From contig JALHMT010000001.1 in NCBI GenBank assembly GCA_022843905.1, positions 1 through 64,000 on the forward strand: a stretch of 64,000 nt of DNA. The letters run 5' to 3'. The position numbers and the translations under genes were made by a program. Under the pieces are notes generated by a model. That model saw only the letters and a list, made by a program, of their open reading frames with translations. It did no database searches and was not told the DNA's origin. This document shows positions 53,069 through 63,974 of the stretch, one piece after another. The DNA is from Rubrivivax sp. Its GTDB lineage: Bacteria > Pseudomonadota > Gammaproteobacteria > Burkholderiales > Burkholderiaceae_C. Each line of letters begins with the position of its first letter. Within the stretch, counting starts at the first letter, position 1.

Positions 53069-53707
53069 ATGAAGATGGTGCTGGCTTCCAACAATGCCAA
53101 GAAGCTGAGCGAACTGCGCAGCCTGCTCGACGGGTTGTCACTGGATCTGGTGCCCCAGGGTGAACTGGGCATCTCCGAAGCCGACGAGCCGCATCTCACC
53201 TTCATCGAGAACGCACTGGCCAAGGCACGCCATGCCGCGCGTTGCAGCGGCCTGCCGGCGATCGCCGACGATTCCGGTGTGTGCGTCGATGCCCTGGGCG
53301 GCGCGCCGGGCGTGATCTCGGCCCACTTCTCGCCGCTGCCGTCGGGCGCGGCGCTGCCCGGCGATCGCGAGGCGCTGCGCCGCGTGCAGGACGCCGCCAA
53401 CAATGCCTTGCTGCTGCAGCGGCTGCAGGGCCAGCCGAACCGCCGCGCCGCCTTCGTCAGCACGCTCGTGGCCGTGCGCCACGCCGACGATCCCGAGCCA
53501 CTGGTCGCCTTCGGCCGCTGGGTGGGGCAGATCCTCGACGCGCCCAGAGGCGACGCCGGATTTGGCTACGACCCGCTGATGTTCATTCCGACGCTGGCCC
53601 GCACGGTGGCCGAACTCGACGCCGCCACCAAGAACGCGTACAGCCACCGTGCGCTGGCCGCCGCACAGATGCGCACGCTGTTGCACAGCGCCTGGGCCCT
53701 TGGCTGA
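53069..53707 (+). CDS. rdgB: XTP/dITP diphosphatase (non-canonical purine NTPase)
   Basis: 212 residues. HAM1/RdgB family: VLASNNAKKLSEL (substrate loop), FIENALAKARHAA, AIADDSGVCVDALGGAPGV with catalytic Asp residues, and GFGYDPLMFIP with the C-terminal SHRALAAAQM. It hydrolyses dITP and XTP to monophosphates and so keeps deaminated purines out of nucleic acids. Its 3' end overlaps the predicted hemW start. Confidence 0.95.
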   Translation: MKMVLASNNAKKLSELRSLLDGLSLDLVPQGELGISEADEPHLTFIENALAKARHAARCSGLPAIADDSGVCVDALGGAPGVISAHFSPLPSGAALPGDREALRRVQDAANNALLLQRLQGQPNRRAAFVSTLVAVRHADDPEPLVAFGRWVGQILDAPRGDAGFGYDPLMFIPTLARTVAELDAATKNAYSHRALAAAQMRTLLHSAWALG

Positions 53708-54908
53708 GCCTGCTGTCCACACCCTGCGCTTCGTGCGCCCCGGGCAGATCACGCTGGCGGCGCTGCCGCCACTGGCGCTGTATGTGCATCTGCCCTGGTG
53801 CCTGAAGAAGTGCCCCTACTGCGACTTCAATTCACACGAGTTCCGCCAGGGCGGCCAGGCATTGCCCGAAGCCGCCTACATCGATGCCCTGGTGCAGGAC
53901 CTGGAGTCCTCGCTGCCATCGATCTGGGGCCGCCGGGTGCTCAGCGTGTTCATCGGCGGCGGCACGCCCAGCCTGTTCTCGCCTGGGGCCATCGATCGCT
54001 TGATCGCCGACATCCGGGCACGGCTGCCGCTGGAGCCCGGCTGCGAGATCACGCTGGAGGCCAACCCCGGCACCTTCGAGCGCGAACGTTTCAGGGCTTA
54101 TCGCCGCGCGGGCGTCACGCGGTTGTCGATCGGTGTGCAGAGCTTCGACGATGGGAACCTCGCGGCCATCGGTCGCGTGCACGACGCCGCGCAGGCGCGT
54201 GCCGCGGTGGCCGAGGCGGCCGAAGCCTTCGAGACCTTCAACATCGACCTCATGTACGCGCTGCCGGGGCAGGACCTGGCCGGGCTGTCGCGTGACCTCG
54301 AGACGGCGCTGTCGTTCGCGCCGCCGCACCTGTCGATCTACCACCTGACGCTGGAGCCCAACACGGTGTTCGCCTCGCGCCCGCCGGTGCTGCCCGACGA
54401 CGATACGGCTAGCGACATGCTGGACCTCATCGTCGAGCGCACCGATGCGACGGGGCTGCAGCGCTACGAGGTGTCGGCCTTCGCCAGGCCGGGCCACCGC
54501 AGCGTGCACAACCGCAACTACTGGGAGTTCGGCGACTACCTGGGCATCGGGGCCGGCGCGCACAGCAAGCTGTCGTTCCCGCAGCGCATCCTGCGCCAGG
54601 TGCGCTGGCGCGAACCGGCGGCCTATCTGGAACGCGCGGTGCGCGGCGATGCAGTGTCCAATCAGCACGAGGTCGCCGCATCGGATCTGCCCTTCGAGTT
54701 CGTGCTGAACGCGCTGCGCCTGCGCGAGGGTTTCGAGCTGCCGCTGTTCCAGGAGCGCACGGGCCTGTCGATGACGGCGCTGGACGACGCCATCGCCACG
54801 GCCGTCTCTCGCGGCTGGCTGCAGCGCGACGGCGCGCGGGTGGTGCCCACGGCGCGCGGCTTCGACTTCCTCAGCGACGTGCAGCAGCTCTTCCTGGCAT
54901 CGCCCTGA
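53700..54908 (+). CDS. hemW: Radical SAM haem chaperone HemW (HemN-like)
   Basis: About 402 residues if started at TTG 53700 inside the end of rdgB; an ATG at 53649 would add 17 rdgB-overlapping residues, and the start remains uncertain. Radical SAM cluster motif CLKKCPYCDF right after ALYVHLPW, then FIGGGTPSLFS, TLEANPGTFE and RLSIGVQSF. In the second half are YEVSAFARPGHRSVHNRNYW and LGIGAGAHS. HemW inserts haem into respiratory enzymes and lacks the CxxxCxxCxC of true HemN. It ends convergent with the cheB gene. Confidence 0.92.
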   Translation: MAEPAVHTLRFVRPGQITLAALPPLALYVHLPWCLKKCPYCDFNSHEFRQGGQALPEAAYIDALVQDLESSLPSIWGRRVLSVFIGGGTPSLFSPGAIDRLIADIRARLPLEPGCEITLEANPGTFERERFRAYRRAGVTRLSIGVQSFDDGNLAAIGRVHDAAQARAAVAEAAEAFETFNIDLMYALPGQDLAGLSRDLETALSFAPPHLSIYHLTLEPNTVFASRPPVLPDDDTASDMLDLIVERTDATGLQRYEVSAFARPGHRSVHNRNYWEFGDYLGIGAGAHSKLSFPQRILRQVRWREPAAYLERAVRGDAVSNQHEVAASDLPFEFVLNALRLREGFELPLFQERTGLSMTALDDAIATAVSRGWLQRDGARVVPTARGFDFLSDVQQLFLASP

Positions 54909-54918
54909 CGCGCGGCGC

Positions 54919-54933
54919 CCGGGCGACACCCGG
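54919..54933 (+). terminator. Candidate hairpin between convergent hemW and cheB genes
   Basis: CCGGG (54919-54923), loop CGACA, CCCGG (54929-54933). A short perfect stem in the 42-base gap between two converging genes, usable from either side, but without a T-tract. Confidence 0.3.
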
Positions 54934-54950
54934 AACCGGCCTGCTGCGGC

Positions 54951-56045
54951 CTACACGCGTGTCATCACGCCGCTGTGGCTGCGCAGGTGTTCCATCAGCT
55001 TGTCGGCGATGCGACCCAAGGGCAGCACCTCGTGCACGCCGCCGCGTGCGATGGCTTCGCGCGGCATGCCGAAGACGACGCAGCTGGCCTCGTCCTGGGC
55101 CAGCGTGAAGGCGCCGGCGTCGCGCATCTCCTTCATGGCGGTGGCGCCGTCGGCGCCCATGCCGGTGAGCATCACGCCCAGCGCGTTGGGGCCGGCCACG
55201 CGGGCGGCCGACTGGAACAGCACCTCGACCGAAGGCTTGTGGCGGTTGACCGGTTCACCGTCTCGCACGCGCACGACGTAGTTCGCACCCGAGCGTTCCA
55301 CGCTCATGTGCATGCCCCCGGGGGCGATGTAGGCATGGCCGGGCAGCACGCGTTCGCCATCGACCGCTTCCGACACGCGGATGCGGCACAGGCCGTTCAG
55401 CCGCGTGGCGTAGCTCTTGGTGAAGCCCGGCGGCATGTGCTGGGTGATCATCACGCCCGGCGAGTCGGCCGGCAGGCGCGTCAGCACCTCGCGCGTGGCT
55501 TCGGTGCCGCCGGTGGAGGCGCCGATGAAGATCAGCTTTTCGGTCGACAGGCGGCCCAGCGAAGCCGGGGCCGCCGCAGCCCGCTGCACGCCGCTGGCGA
55601 CCTGCGTGGCCGCCACCGCCGCGGTGGCAGGCGGCAGGCGGCGCACCTGCGCCTTGCTGGCGGTGCGGATCTTCTCGGTGATGTCGTCGCCGAGCTGGCG
55701 CAGGCCGTCGGCCACGCCGATCTTGGGCTTGGCCACGAAGTCGACGGCGCCGAGCTCCAGTGCACGCAGCGTCACGTCGGCGCCGCGCTCGGTGAGCGTG
55801 GACACCATCACCACCGGCATCGGCCGCAGGCGCATGAGCTTGCCCAGGAAGTCGATGCCGTCCATGCGCGGCATCTCGATGTCCAGCGTGATGACGTCGG
55901 GGTTCAGGTTGCGGATCATCTCGCGCGCGATCAGCGGGTCGCTGGCCGCGCCGATGCACTCCATGTCCGGCTGGCGGTTGATGATCTCGGTCAGCAGGCT
56001 TCTCACCAGGGCCGAGTCGTCGACGACGATCACGCGGGTTTTCAT
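54951..56045 (-). CDS. cheB: Chemotaxis protein-glutamate methylesterase CheB
   Basis: 364 residues from ATG 56045. N-terminal receiver domain: [17 protein letters not shown], phosphoacceptor Asp in [13 protein letters not shown], and conserved Lys in [10 protein letters not shown]. Then an Ala/Pro-rich linker and the methylesterase domain with the catalytic triad: Ser in [11 protein letters not shown], His in ITQHMPPGF, Asp in LTGMGADGA. It removes methyl groups from, and deamidates, chemoreceptors. It is third in a cheR-cheD-cheB unit, 35 bases after cheD. Confidence 0.95.
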   Translation of the reverse strand: MKTRVIVVDDSALVRSLLTEIINRQPDMECIGAASDPLIAREMIRNLNPDVITLDIEMPRMDGIDFLGKLMRLRPMPVVMVSTLTERGADVTLRALELGAVDFVAKPKIGVADGLRQLGDDITEKIRTASKAQVRRLPPATAAVAATQVASGVQRAAAAPASLGRLSTEKLIFIGASTGGTEATREVLTRLPADSPGVMITQHMPPGFTKSYATRLNGLCRIRVSEAVDGERVLPGHAYIAPGGMHMSVERSGANYVVRVRDGEPVNRHKPSVEVLFQSAARVAGPNALGVMLTGMGADGATAMKEMRDAGAFTLAQDEASCVVFGMPREAIARGGVHEVLPLGRIADKLMEHLRSHSGVMTRV

Positions 56046-56080
56046 CTTCAGGGTCTTTCGTCTCTTTCGTTGCCGCCGGG

Positions 56081-56746
56081 TCAGAACAGATCGATGGAGC
56101 CGCCGGCGGCGACGGGCGCCGCCTTGGAGGCCGCAACCTTCTCCTGTGCCGCCAGCACGTCGGTGTTGGTCGAGGCCAGGCGCTTGACCATGGCCTTGCC
56201 GCTGGCCGGCAGGAAGCACACCTTGCGCGGGTAGATGTCGAGCACGTCTTTGGACACCACCGTGATGCGCTCGGTGCGCAGGTACTCGAGCACGAAGCTG
56301 GTGTTGCGTTCGCCGACGTTGATGGTGTTCATGCCGCTGATCACGGCACCGCCACCGAAGACCTTGGCCTCCATGGTGGCGCGTGTGGCGCCGCGCTTGA
56401 TGAGTTCGTTGATCAGCAGCTCCATCGCGTACGAGCCGTAGCGGCCGCCGTCGGCGCCCGAGCCGCTGGCCTCGGGCAGCATGAAGTGGTTCATGCCGCC
56501 GATGCGGCGTTCGCGGTCCCACAGGCAGGCGGCGATGCAGGAGCCCAGCGTGGTCATGATGAGGATGTCCTCGTCGTAGACGAAGTACTCGCCCGGCAGC
56601 ACCTTCACGGCCTCGTTGCGGAAGTGCGCGTCGTAGAAGAAGAAGGATGCTTCGCCGGGGCGGCGCGGGCGTGACTTCAACTGGTCCAGGCGGGCGGTGG
56701 CGCCCAGGGCGGGGCGAGCCGGCAGGGCGGCGGCGGTGGCGAGCAT
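56081..56746 (-). CDS. cheD: Chemoreceptor glutamine deamidase CheD
   Basis: 221 residues. Catalytic Cys in [14 protein letters not shown] and His in [13 protein letters not shown], with the downstream [19 protein letters not shown] block. It has about 20 extra residues at the N-terminus and a longer Ala-rich C-terminal tail than typical CheD (about 160-200). It converts receptor Gln to Glu and interacts with CheC/CheY pathways. It sits between cheR and cheB in the same orientation. Confidence 0.94.
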   Translation of the reverse strand: MLATAAALPARPALGATARLDQLKSRPRRPGEASFFFYDAHFRNEAVKVLPGEYFVYDEDILIMTTLGSCIAACLWDRERRIGGMNHFMLPEASGSGADGGRYGSYAMELLINELIKRGATRATMEAKVFGGGAVISGMNTINVGERNTSFVLEYLRTERITVVSKDVLDIYPRKVCFLPASGKAMVKRLASTNTDVLAAQEKVAASKAAPVAAGGSIDLF

Positions 56747-56781
56747 GATCAGCTTATCGGTGGATGCACGGCCGACTTGAG

Positions 56782-57627
56782 TCAGACCCGCTCGTAGATG
56801 GTCTTGCCGCGCAGCCTGAACAGGTCGCGCGCCTCGGTGAAGTTTTCGGAGTGGCCGACGTACAACAGTCCGCCCGGCTTGATGACGCCGTGCATGCGCT
56901 CCAGCACCTTTCGCTGGGTGGGTGCGTCGAAGTAGATCATCACGTTGCGGCAGAACACGATGTCGAAGGGCTCACCCAGGCTGGCCCAGCTCGCGCTCAT
57001 CAGGTTGAAGCTGCGGAACTCGAGCAGCCGGCAGAGTTCCGGGCGCGCCCGGATCTGGCCGGAATTGGCCCCCGTGCCGCGCAGGAAGTGGCGCCGCAGG
57101 CGCTCCGGGCTCAGGCCCCGTGCATCGGCGCCGTAGACGCCACGCTGCGCGGTGGCCAGCACCTTGGTGTCGATGTCGCTGCAGACGATGCGCACCTGGG
57201 CCGAGGCACCCAGCGATTCGATCACCGTCATGGCCAGCGTGTAGGGCTCTTCACCGGTCGAAGCCGCGTTGCACCAGATGCGCAGCGGCCGCGTGGCGCG
57301 GGCCCGCAGATCGTCCACCAGGGCATGAAAGTGGTGCTCCTCGCGGAAGAACGAGGTCAGGTTGGTGGTCAGGCAGTTCACGAACTCCTGCCACTCGGTC
57401 TCGGCCTCGGCGCCGGTGGCGCGTTCCAGCCACTGGATGTAGTCGGCGAAGGAACGCTGGCCGGTCTCGCGAAGGCGGCGTGCCAGTCGGCTGTAGACCA
57501 TGGCCTGCTTGCCAGCGTTCAGGCTGATGCCGGCGCGCTGGTAAATGAGCTGCCGGATGCGTTCGAAATCGGCGGGGTGCAGGACGTATTCCTGTTCACC
57601 TGCGGTGGCGGGGGCGGCGGCGGTCAT
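56782..57627 (-). CDS. cheR: Chemotaxis protein methyltransferase CheR
   Basis: 281 residues. N-terminal helical domain (FERIRQLIYQRAGISLNAGKQAMVYSRLARRLRETG), then a SAM-dependent methyltransferase fold: LRIWCNAASTGEEPYTLAM (motif I), IVCSDIDTKVLATAQRGVY and FDIVFCRNVMIYFDAPTQ, ending GGLLYVGHSEN. It methylates receptor glutamates with SAM. It is first of the cheR-cheD-cheB run and divergent from the GGDEF gene; upstream chemotaxis genes are not in the window. Confidence 0.94.
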   Translation of the reverse strand: MTAAAPATAGEQEYVLHPADFERIRQLIYQRAGISLNAGKQAMVYSRLARRLRETGQRSFADYIQWLERATGAEAETEWQEFVNCLTTNLTSFFREEHHFHALVDDLRARATRPLRIWCNAASTGEEPYTLAMTVIESLGASAQVRIVCSDIDTKVLATAQRGVYGADARGLSPERLRRHFLRGTGANSGQIRARPELCRLLEFRSFNLMSASWASLGEPFDIVFCRNVMIYFDAPTQRKVLERMHGVIKPGGLLYVGHSENFTEARDLFRLRGKTIYERV

Positions 57628-57800
57628 GTTGTCGTGTCGGGTTGGCAGGGCGGGGCGGATTCGCGACCCTGGAGCTTTGCGTCAAAGTGTGCGGCGCGTC
57701 GGGCGCGGCAAGGGCGCGAAGTGAGTGGCCAATCGGCGCCATTTCCTTCTCGTACGGGCCATCCTCCACTGCTAGACTCTTCGCACTTCACGCCCCTACC

Positions 57801-58520
57801 TTGGACTCCCGCCGCACCTCGCCAGCGCCTTCTCCGCTTCAACTGGACACCGCGCTCCAGTTGCTGCGGCAGTATGGCCACCCGGAGCCAGCGGCCCCGA
57901 TCGGCAGCCCCGAGTGGCTTCAAGGCGTGATCGACGGCCTCGTGGAGATCTCCAGCAAGGATCCCCTGACCGGCCTGGCCAACCGCAGAACCTTCGAGCT
58001 GGCGCTGGCGCGCGAACTCGACCGCGTGGCGCGCAGTGGCGAGCCGGCCCTGCTGCTCACGCTGGACATCGATCACTTCAAGCGCGTCAACGACAGCCAT
58101 GGCCACAGCGCGGGCGACCATGTCATCCGGGCGGTGGCCACGGCGCTGCTCGACAGCGTGCGGCCGATGGACCTGGTGGCGCGCGTCGGCGGCGAAGAGT
58201 TCTCCATCATCCTGCCCAACTGCCCCAGCCCCTTCGGCGAGACGGTGGCCGAGCGGGTGCGCCGCCGCGTCGAAGGCAACCCGGTGGCCATCAGCCCGAC
58301 ACAGCAGTTGCGCGTGACGGTCAGCATCGGCGGCGCCTTCGCGCCGCAATGGGTTCGATCGACCCCGGCGCTGTGGATAGAACGCACCGACCAGCAGCTC
58401 TACCGCGCCAAGGCGCACGGACGCAATCTGGTGCGTCTGGAGCCTTCGGCCATCTCCCCGGTCAGCAGCGAAGAACGCCGCATGCTGTTCGACCATTTCC
58501 AGTCCCAGGAACACGAATGA
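57801..58520 (+). CDS. Diguanylate cyclase (GGDEF domain, GGEEF variant)
   Basis: 239 residues from TTG 57801; the only in-frame ATG (57642) would place 53 unrelated residues in front, so a rare start is inferred, without a clear Shine-Dalgarno. After a short N-terminal helix region (TALQLLRQYG, WLQGVIDGLVEISSKD) comes a complete GGDEF domain: DPLTGLANRRTFE, LTLDIDHFKRVNDSHGHSAGD, and the active-site GGEEF in ARVGGEEFSII. No RxxD inhibitory site is obvious. It makes c-di-GMP. It overlaps the FlhG-like gene by ATGA, linking c-di-GMP synthesis to flagellar placement. Confidence 0.85.
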   Translation: MDSRRTSPAPSPLQLDTALQLLRQYGHPEPAAPIGSPEWLQGVIDGLVEISSKDPLTGLANRRTFELALARELDRVARSGEPALLLTLDIDHFKRVNDSHGHSAGDHVIRAVATALLDSVRPMDLVARVGGEEFSIILPNCPSPFGETVAERVRRRVEGNPVAISPTQQLRVTVSIGGAFAPQWVRSTPALWIERTDQQLYRAKAHGRNLVRLEPSAISPVSSEERRMLFDHFQSQEHE

Positions 58521-59311
58521 CCGAACCCATCGTCCGCGCCGGGCAGCCCGCGGCGGGCCGTTCGTGCATCACGGCCATCACCAGCGGCAAGGGCGGGGTG
58601 GGCAAGACCTTCATCGCCGCCAACCTGGCCGCGGCGCTGGCGCGTCTGGGCCGCAAGGTGCTGGTGCTGGACGCCGACCTGGGTCTGGCGAACCTGGATG
58701 TGGTGCTGAACCTGTTCCCCAAGATCACCCTGCACGACGTCTTCACCGGCAAGGCGCCCCTGGCCGAGGCCATCATCCCGGCACCCGGGGGCTTCTCGGT
58801 GCTGCTGGCCGGGTCGGGCATGGTCGAGTACTCGCGACTCACGCCGCACGTGCGCGAACAATTGCAGAACGTGGTGGCCGAGGTGCGACCGATGTTCGAC
58901 CACGTGCTGCTCGACACCGGCGCCGGCATCTCCGACGTGGTGCTCTACACGGTGTCGCTGGCCGACGACGTGCTGGTGGTGGCCACGCCCGAGCCCACCT
59001 CGCTGACCGACGCCTACGCGACCATCAAGGTGCTGGGCACGACGCAGGGACGGCGAGACATCCGGCTGATGGTCAACCAGGCGCAGAAACCCACCGACGG
59101 CCGCAACGTGCGCAACCAGCTGCAGCAGGTGATCGACCGCTACGTCAACCCCACGCTCGACAGCCCGATGCGGCTCGAATTGCTCGGCTCGGTGCCGCTC
59201 GACCCTTCGGTGCGCGAAGCCGTGCAGCGCCGCCAGCTGATGCTGGAGCAGATGCCGGGCACCCCTGCCGCGGTGGCCATCGTCGAAGCCGGCACCCGCA
59301 TGCTGGAATGA
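58517..59311 (+). CDS. MinD/ParA-family ATPase, FlhG-like (flagellar number regulator)
   Basis: 264 residues from ATG 58517 overlapping the cyclase stop. Deviant Walker A TSGKGGVGKTFIAANLA, then VLVLDADLGLANLDVVL (A'), HVLLDTGAGIS (Walker B) and a switch region VVATPEPTSLTDAYATIKVL typical of FlhG/FleN/YlxH rather than MinD. FlhG controls flagellar number by restraining the master regulator or FlhF. flhF and fliA, the usual neighbours, are not seen here, so a flhG symbol is withheld. It is followed after 6 bases by a globin gene. Confidence 0.85.
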   Translation: MTEPIVRAGQPAAGRSCITAITSGKGGVGKTFIAANLAAALARLGRKVLVLDADLGLANLDVVLNLFPKITLHDVFTGKAPLAEAIIPAPGGFSVLLAGSGMVEYSRLTPHVREQLQNVVAEVRPMFDHVLLDTGAGISDVVLYTVSLADDVLVVATPEPTSLTDAYATIKVLGTTQGRRDIRLMVNQAQKPTDGRNVRNQLQQVIDRYVNPTLDSPMRLELLGSVPLDPSVREAVQRRQLMLEQMPGTPAAVAIVEAGTRMLE

Positions 59312-59317
59312 GCCGCC

Positions 59318-59725
59318 ATGGATGAAGACGCCAGCCCAGCCGACGTGGCCACACCCTATCAGCGCATGGGCGGCGAGGCCGCCGTGCGTGCCCTGGTCGA
59401 CCGCTTCTACGACCTGATGGACCTGGAAGCGCCCTATGCGGGCATCCGTGCGCTGCATCCGCAGGATCTGGACGGCTCGCGCGACAAGCTGCACTGGTTC
59501 CTGTGCGGCTGGCTGGGCGGCCCCAACCACTACATCGAACGTTTCGGCCACCCGCGCCTGCGTGCGAGACACCTGCCTTACTCGATCGGCATCGCCGAGC
59601 GTGACCAGTGGATGGCCTGCATGATGCAGGCGATGCAGGAATCGAAGGTCGATCCGGCCCTGGCCGAACGGCTGGCGCAATCCTTCTTCGGCACCGCCGA
59701 CTGGATGCGCAACCAGGGAGGCTGA
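59318..59725 (+). CDS. Group II truncated haemoglobin
   Basis: 135 residues. Truncated globin of the trHbO type: TPYQRMGGEAAVRALVDRFYDLMD, LHWFLCGWLGGPNHYIERFGHPRLRARHLPYSIG with the proximal His and the conserved Trp/Gly region, and FFGTADWMRN at the end. Such globins bind O2 or NO and may support oxygen transfer or nitric-oxide/peroxide handling. It is co-directional with the FlhG-like ATPase, 6 bases apart, and convergent with the Smr gene. Confidence 0.9.
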   Translation: MDEDASPADVATPYQRMGGEAAVRALVDRFYDLMDLEAPYAGIRALHPQDLDGSRDKLHWFLCGWLGGPNHYIERFGHPRLRARHLPYSIGIAERDQWMACMMQAMQESKVDPALAERLAQSFFGTADWMRNQGG

Positions 59726-59734
59726 GGCCGGCGC

Positions 59735-60370
59735 TCAGCTGCCGCTGAGCAATACGACGAGCGCGCCGGCGCCGCCCTCGGGCCCGCTGGCCTGCGTGAA
59801 GGCCACGACCTCGTTGCACTGCGCCAGCCAGCGCTGCACCTTGGCCTTCAGCACCGGCTGGCGGCCGGGCGAACCGTGGCCCTTGCCGTGCACGACGCGC
59901 AGGCAGCGGTGACCGCGCCGCGCCGAGTCGCGCACGAAAGCCGCCATCTGTTCGCGCGCTTCTTCCCGGCGCAGGCCGTGCAGGTCGATCTCGCCCTGGA
60001 TCGACCATTGGCCGCGGCGCAGCCGGGTCACCACGTCGGCACTCACGCCCGGACGGCGGAAGCTCAGGCCGTCGTCGGTGAGCAGCAGCGACTCGACATC
60101 GACCTCGTCGGACAGCGCCTCGCGCAGTGCGGCCTGCTCGTCCAGTTCGCGCTGCCGCGGCTCGGGTTTCGGGCGCGGGCGCCGGATGTCGGCGCCGTCG
60201 TGCGGCGGCAGTGGTGTCACCGGCCCGACGGCCAGCGCGAACTGCCGGCGGTGGCGTTCGGCCGCTTCGCGCTCGGCCTGCTTGCGCGCTTCCTGCTCGG
60301 CGCGCTGGCGCGCGCGACGGGCCAGCTCGTCTCGCAGGTGGCCCAGCTCGGCGAAGCGGCGCGCGATCAC
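59735..60370 (-). CDS. Smr-domain (MutS2 C-terminal-type) nuclease-like protein
   Basis: 211 residues from a GTG at 60370 with GGGAG 6 bases upstream. The N-terminal half is a charged coiled coil (RAEQEARKQAEREAAERHRRQ) and a linker. The C-terminal half is an Smr domain: the DLHGLRREEAREQM motif, then CLRVVHGKGHGSPG, and the ending VVAFTQASGPEGGAGALVVLL. Smr domains have nicking endonuclease activity in some proteins (MutS2, SmrB-type ribosome rescue). The stand-alone bacterial version here has no proven substrate. Confidence 0.88.
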   Translation of the reverse strand: MIARRFAELGHLRDELARRARQRAEQEARKQAEREAAERHRRQFALAVGPVTPLPPHDGADIRRPRPKPEPRQRELDEQAALREALSDEVDVESLLLTDDGLSFRRPGVSADVVTRLRRGQWSIQGEIDLHGLRREEAREQMAAFVRDSARRGHRCLRVVHGKGHGSPGRQPVLKAKVQRWLAQCNEVVAFTQASGPEGGAGALVVLLSGS

Positions 60371-60404
60371 GCCGGGCTCCCGCCAGGGCGGCGTGCAAGG
60401 CGAC

Positions 60405-61079
60405 TCACATCAGGCCCCGCTCGGCCATCGACACCACCGTGCCACGCCCCACCACCAGGTGGTCCAGCACACGAACGTCCACCATCTGCAGCGCCGTCTT
60501 CAGCGTCTGCGTCAGGTATTCGTCGGCGCGCGACGGCTCGGCCAGGCCGGAAGGGTGGTTGTGCGCCAGCACCACGGCGCCGGCGTTGTGGGCCAGCGCC
60601 TTCTTCACCACCTCGCGCGGGTAGACGCTGGTCTGGGTGAGCGTGCCGTGGAACATCTCTTCCATGCACACCAGACGGTGCTGGCTGTCCAGGAACAGCA
60701 CGGCGAAGACCTCCTGCCCGCGCCCGGCCAGCTTCAGCGCCAGGTAGTCCTTGACCTTCTGCGGCGCGTCGAACACCGGCGCCTGGGTCATCTGTTCGGC
60801 CAGTGCACGTCGGGCCATTTCCAGAACGGCGGCGATCTCGGCGCGCTTGGCCGGGCCCAGGCCCTTGATGCGCTTGAGGTCGTCGGGCGTGGCCTGCAGC
60901 AGGCCGAAGAAGCCGCCGAACTCGGCCAGCACGTGCTCGGCCAGCTTGAACACGCCCTGGCCCTTCAGCCCGGTGCGCAGCAGCAGCGCCAGCAATTCGG
61001 TGTCGGCCAGCGCGGCGGGGCCGCGCGCCAGCAGCTTCTCGCGCGGACGCTGATCGGCGGGCAGGTGCTTGATCGTCAT
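60405..61079 (-). CDS. radC: RadC-family JAB1/MPN-domain protein
   Basis: 224 residues, full length. N-terminal helix-hairpin-helix ([21 protein letters not shown]) and the C-terminal metalloprotease-like JAMM motif [18 protein letters not shown] with His-x-His and Asp ligands, plus [22 protein letters not shown]. The historic DNA-repair assignment of RadC is doubtful, and the molecular function remains open. Not associated with a mobile element here. Confidence 0.93.
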   Translation of the reverse strand: MTIKHLPADQRPREKLLARGPAALADTELLALLLRTGLKGQGVFKLAEHVLAEFGGFFGLLQATPDDLKRIKGLGPAKRAEIAAVLEMARRALAEQMTQAPVFDAPQKVKDYLALKLAGRGQEVFAVLFLDSQHRLVCMEEMFHGTLTQTSVYPREVVKKALAHNAGAVVLAHNHPSGLAEPSRADEYLTQTLKTALQMVDVRVLDHLVVGRGTVVSMAERGLM

Positions 61080-61148
61080 GGCCGGGAGTCGGCGGGGGCG
61101 CCCGCGTAGAATCCGACCAGTCTATTCGAGAGGCGCCAGCCCGCGTCC

Positions 61149-61598
61149 TTGCCCGTGAATCGCATCCAGCCGGGCTCCTTCCTGACCCTGCACTACCGCC
61201 TTGCAGGGCCCGATGGGGCCGATGTCATCAACACCTTCGCCGACAAGCCGGCCACGCTGTCGCTGGGCGCGGGCCAGCTCGCGCCGGCCATCGAAGCGCG
61301 CCTCCTGGGACTGGAAGAAGGCGTGCGCGGCAGCTTCGACCTGGCTGCCGGCGAGGCTTTCGGCGACCGCAACCCCGAACTGCTGCAGCGCGTCAAGCTC
61401 TCGCTGATGCATCAACTGGGGGACCCCGCCGCCGAGTACGGGGTGGGCGACGTGGTGCAGTTCCCCACGCCCGACGGCCAGGGCGCCTACGCCGGCGTCG
61501 TGCGCGAGGTGGGGGCCGACTGGCTGCTGTTCGACTTCAACCACCCGCTGGCCGGGCAACCCGTGCGCTTCGAAGTGCAGGTTCTGGGGATACTCTGA
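61149..61598 (+). CDS. slpA: FKBP-type peptidyl-prolyl isomerase SlpA
   Basis: 149 residues from TTG 61149, or 147 from GTG 61155; no ATG is available and no strong ribosome-binding site was seen. SlpA-type FKBP with an inserted flap: [41 protein letters not shown], and the terminal [18 protein letters not shown] that matches E. coli SlpA ([13 protein letters not shown]). It assists proline isomerisation in folding. It overlaps ispH by TGATG, the same gene pairing as in E. coli. Confidence 0.92.
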   Translation: MPVNRIQPGSFLTLHYRLAGPDGADVINTFADKPATLSLGAGQLAPAIEARLLGLEEGVRGSFDLAAGEAFGDRNPELLQRVKLSLMHQLGDPAAEYGVGDVVQFPTPDGQGAYAGVVREVGADWLLFDFNHPLAGQPVRFEVQVLGIL

Positions 61599-62566
61599 TG
61601 AGCGGTACCGTCGAAGACGTCCTGCTGGCCGAGCCGCGCGGTTTCTGCGCCGGTGTCGACCGTGCCATCGAGATCGTCGAGCGCGCCATCCAGCTGTACG
61701 GCGCCCCGATCTACGTGCGCCACGAGATCGTGCACAACACCTACGTCGTCAACGACCTCAAGACCAAGGGCGCGATCTTCATCGAAGACCTTGCCGACGT
61801 GCCCCCGGGCGCCACGCTGGTGTTCAGCGCGCACGGCGTCAGCAAGGAAGTGCGCCAGGAGGCCGACCGCCGAGGCTTCCGCGTCTTCGACGCCACCTGC
61901 CCGCTGGTGACCAAGGTGCACGTGGAAGTGGCCAAGCTCTCGAAAGAGGGCTATGAATTCATCATGATCGGCCACAAGGGCCACCCCGAGGTGGAAGGCA
62001 CGATGGGCCAGCTCCACGAAGGCATCTACCTGGTGGAGGACGCCGATGACGTCCAGCACGTGCAGCCGCGTGGTCAGAAGCTCGCGGTGGTGACGCAGAC
62101 CACGCTCAGCGTCGACGACGCCGCGGCCATCCTGCTGGCCGTCAAGCGCCGCTTCCCCAACGTGCGCGAACCCAAGAAGCAGGACATCTGCTACGCCACG
62201 CAGAACCGCCAGGACGCCGTCAAGCTGCTGGCGCCGGAGGTCGACATCGTGGTCGTCGTGGGCAGCCCGACCAGCAGCAACAGCAACCGCCTGCGCGAAG
62301 TGGCCGAGCGGCTGGGCACGCTGTCGTACATGGTCGACAGCGCCGACGACCTGAAGGCCGAGTGGTTCGAGGGCCACCGCCGCGTGGGCCTGACGGCCGG
62401 CGCCTCGGCACCCGAGGTGCTGGTGCAGCAGGTCATCCTGCGCCTGCGCGAACTGGGGGCCACCAGCATCCGCAAGATGGACGGCGTGCAGGAATCGGTG
62501 CACTTCCCGCTGCCGCGCGGGCTGGGCGACCGAAGCATGAGCGAGAGCGGCAAGTCCCGATCTTGA
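61598..62566 (+). CDS. ispH: 4-hydroxy-3-methylbut-2-enyl diphosphate reductase
   Basis: 322 residues. Last step of the MEP isoprenoid pathway, giving IPP and DMAPP. The three [4Fe-4S] cysteines are in [11 protein letters not shown] (C17), [12 protein letters not shown] and [22 protein letters not shown] holds the catalytic Glu and His, and [14 protein letters not shown] binds diphosphate. Translation is coupled to slpA by overlap. About 110 bases without features separate it from serS. Confidence 0.96.
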   Translation: MSGTVEDVLLAEPRGFCAGVDRAIEIVERAIQLYGAPIYVRHEIVHNTYVVNDLKTKGAIFIEDLADVPPGATLVFSAHGVSKEVRQEADRRGFRVFDATCPLVTKVHVEVAKLSKEGYEFIMIGHKGHPEVEGTMGQLHEGIYLVEDADDVQHVQPRGQKLAVVTQTTLSVDDAAAILLAVKRRFPNVREPKKQDICYATQNRQDAVKLLAPEVDIVVVVGSPTSSNSNRLREVAERLGTLSYMVDSADDLKAEWFEGHRRVGLTAGASAPEVLVQQVILRLRELGATSIRKMDGVQESVHFPLPRGLGDRSMSESGKSRS

Positions 62567-62639
62567 ACCGGGTTGCCGATACCGGACCGGCGCGTGCAAC
62601 CCGCATCCACGCCCCCTCCTGCCGGCCCGCGCGCGCTGA

Positions 62640-63974
<1,335 letters not shown>

